Assembly (NCBI GenBank): GCA_900551495.1 | Contig: URWG01000040.1 | Span: forward strand, 1 to 13,385 | Direction of reading: 5' to 3' | Length of the DNA: 13,385 nucleotides | Source of the DNA: an uncultured Eubacteriales bacterium | GTDB lineage: Bacteria > Bacillota > Clostridia > Oscillospirales > Oscillospiraceae | Shown here: positions 13,331-13,385 of the stretch, in pieces | How the letters are laid out: each line of letters starts with the position of its first letter | Position numbering within the stretch: the stretch's first letter is position 1 | Position numbers and translations under genes: made by a program | Notes under the pieces: generated by a model | Seen by the model: only the letters and a program-made list of their open reading frames with translations | The model's database searches: none | Told to the model about the DNA's origin: nothing

Positions 13331-13385
13331 TTACCTCCCTCTGATGAGGGAGGTGGCAAAACCGTAGGTTTTGACGGAGGGAGAG
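13331..13385. repeat. Dispersed palindromic repeat running off the right edge
   Basis: ACCTCCCTC, loop TGAT, GAGGGAGGT (13333-13354) is followed by AAAACC, loop GTA, GGTTTT (13358-13372) and ACGGAGGGAG. The CTCCCTCTGAYGAGGGAG core also occurs at 3894-3911. The pattern is, to my recollection, a common interspersed repeat in Oscillospiraceae-type genomes. It is cut by the window end, so its full length is unknown. Confidence 0.6.

Overview
The window looks like a chromosomal segment of a GC-rich, Gram-positive anaerobe of the class Clostridia, most likely an Oscillospiraceae/Ruminococcaceae-type gut bacterium. This is inferred from the gene content: a ferredoxin-dependent indolepyruvate oxidoreductase with an arylacetate-CoA ligase, S-layer homology (SLH) domains, Dlt-like cell-envelope genes, TasA/SipW-type secreted proteins and strong Shine-Dalgarno sequences. 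No tRNA, rRNA, CRISPR array or transposase gene was seen.

Region 1 (1-3665, plus strand) is a tight five-gene operon: the end of iorA, then iorB, a paaK-type CoA ligase, a tandem ACT-domain protein and a class I/II aminotransferase. Together they suggest aromatic amino-acid catabolism. The aminotransferase would make arylpyruvates, IorAB would oxidise them to aryl-acetyl-CoA with reduction of ferredoxin, and the ligase would interconvert aryl-acetyl-CoA and the free acid. The ACT protein is a plausible amino-acid sensor.

Region 2 (3666-3997) is a repeat-rich gap between convergent operons. It holds a 127-bp inverted-repeat element, two hairpins and a perfect 24-nt palindrome followed by a T-run (a plus-strand terminator).

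Region 3 (11507 down to 3998, minus strand) is the most unusual part. A clear promoter (11571-11543) drives an adenylation enzyme, a carrier protein, an MBOAT acyltransferase, an SGNH/DltD-like protein fused to a PgaB/IcaB-like polysaccharide deacetylase, and an SLH-anchored transglutaminase-like protein. The order resembles a dlt operon (A-C-B-D), but several points differ from canonical D-alanylation: the Cys expected in the DltA substrate pocket is Ser, the MBOAT WHG motif reads WQG, the DltD slot is a fusion, and the last gene encodes a surface protein split by a one-base frameshift. I infer a system that adds an activated amino acid to, and deacetylates, an extracellular glycopolymer, possibly the polymer that holds SLH proteins. 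Direct copies of the inverted-repeat element lie on both sides of the operon.

Region 4 (11508-11889) holds the operon promoter, a short hairpin-like repeat and the second copy of the element. Region 5 (11890-13190, plus strand) has two secreted proteins with SipW/TasA/camelysin-type N-termini, followed by a tail (13191-13385) of overlapping hairpins and repeat sequence that runs off the window.
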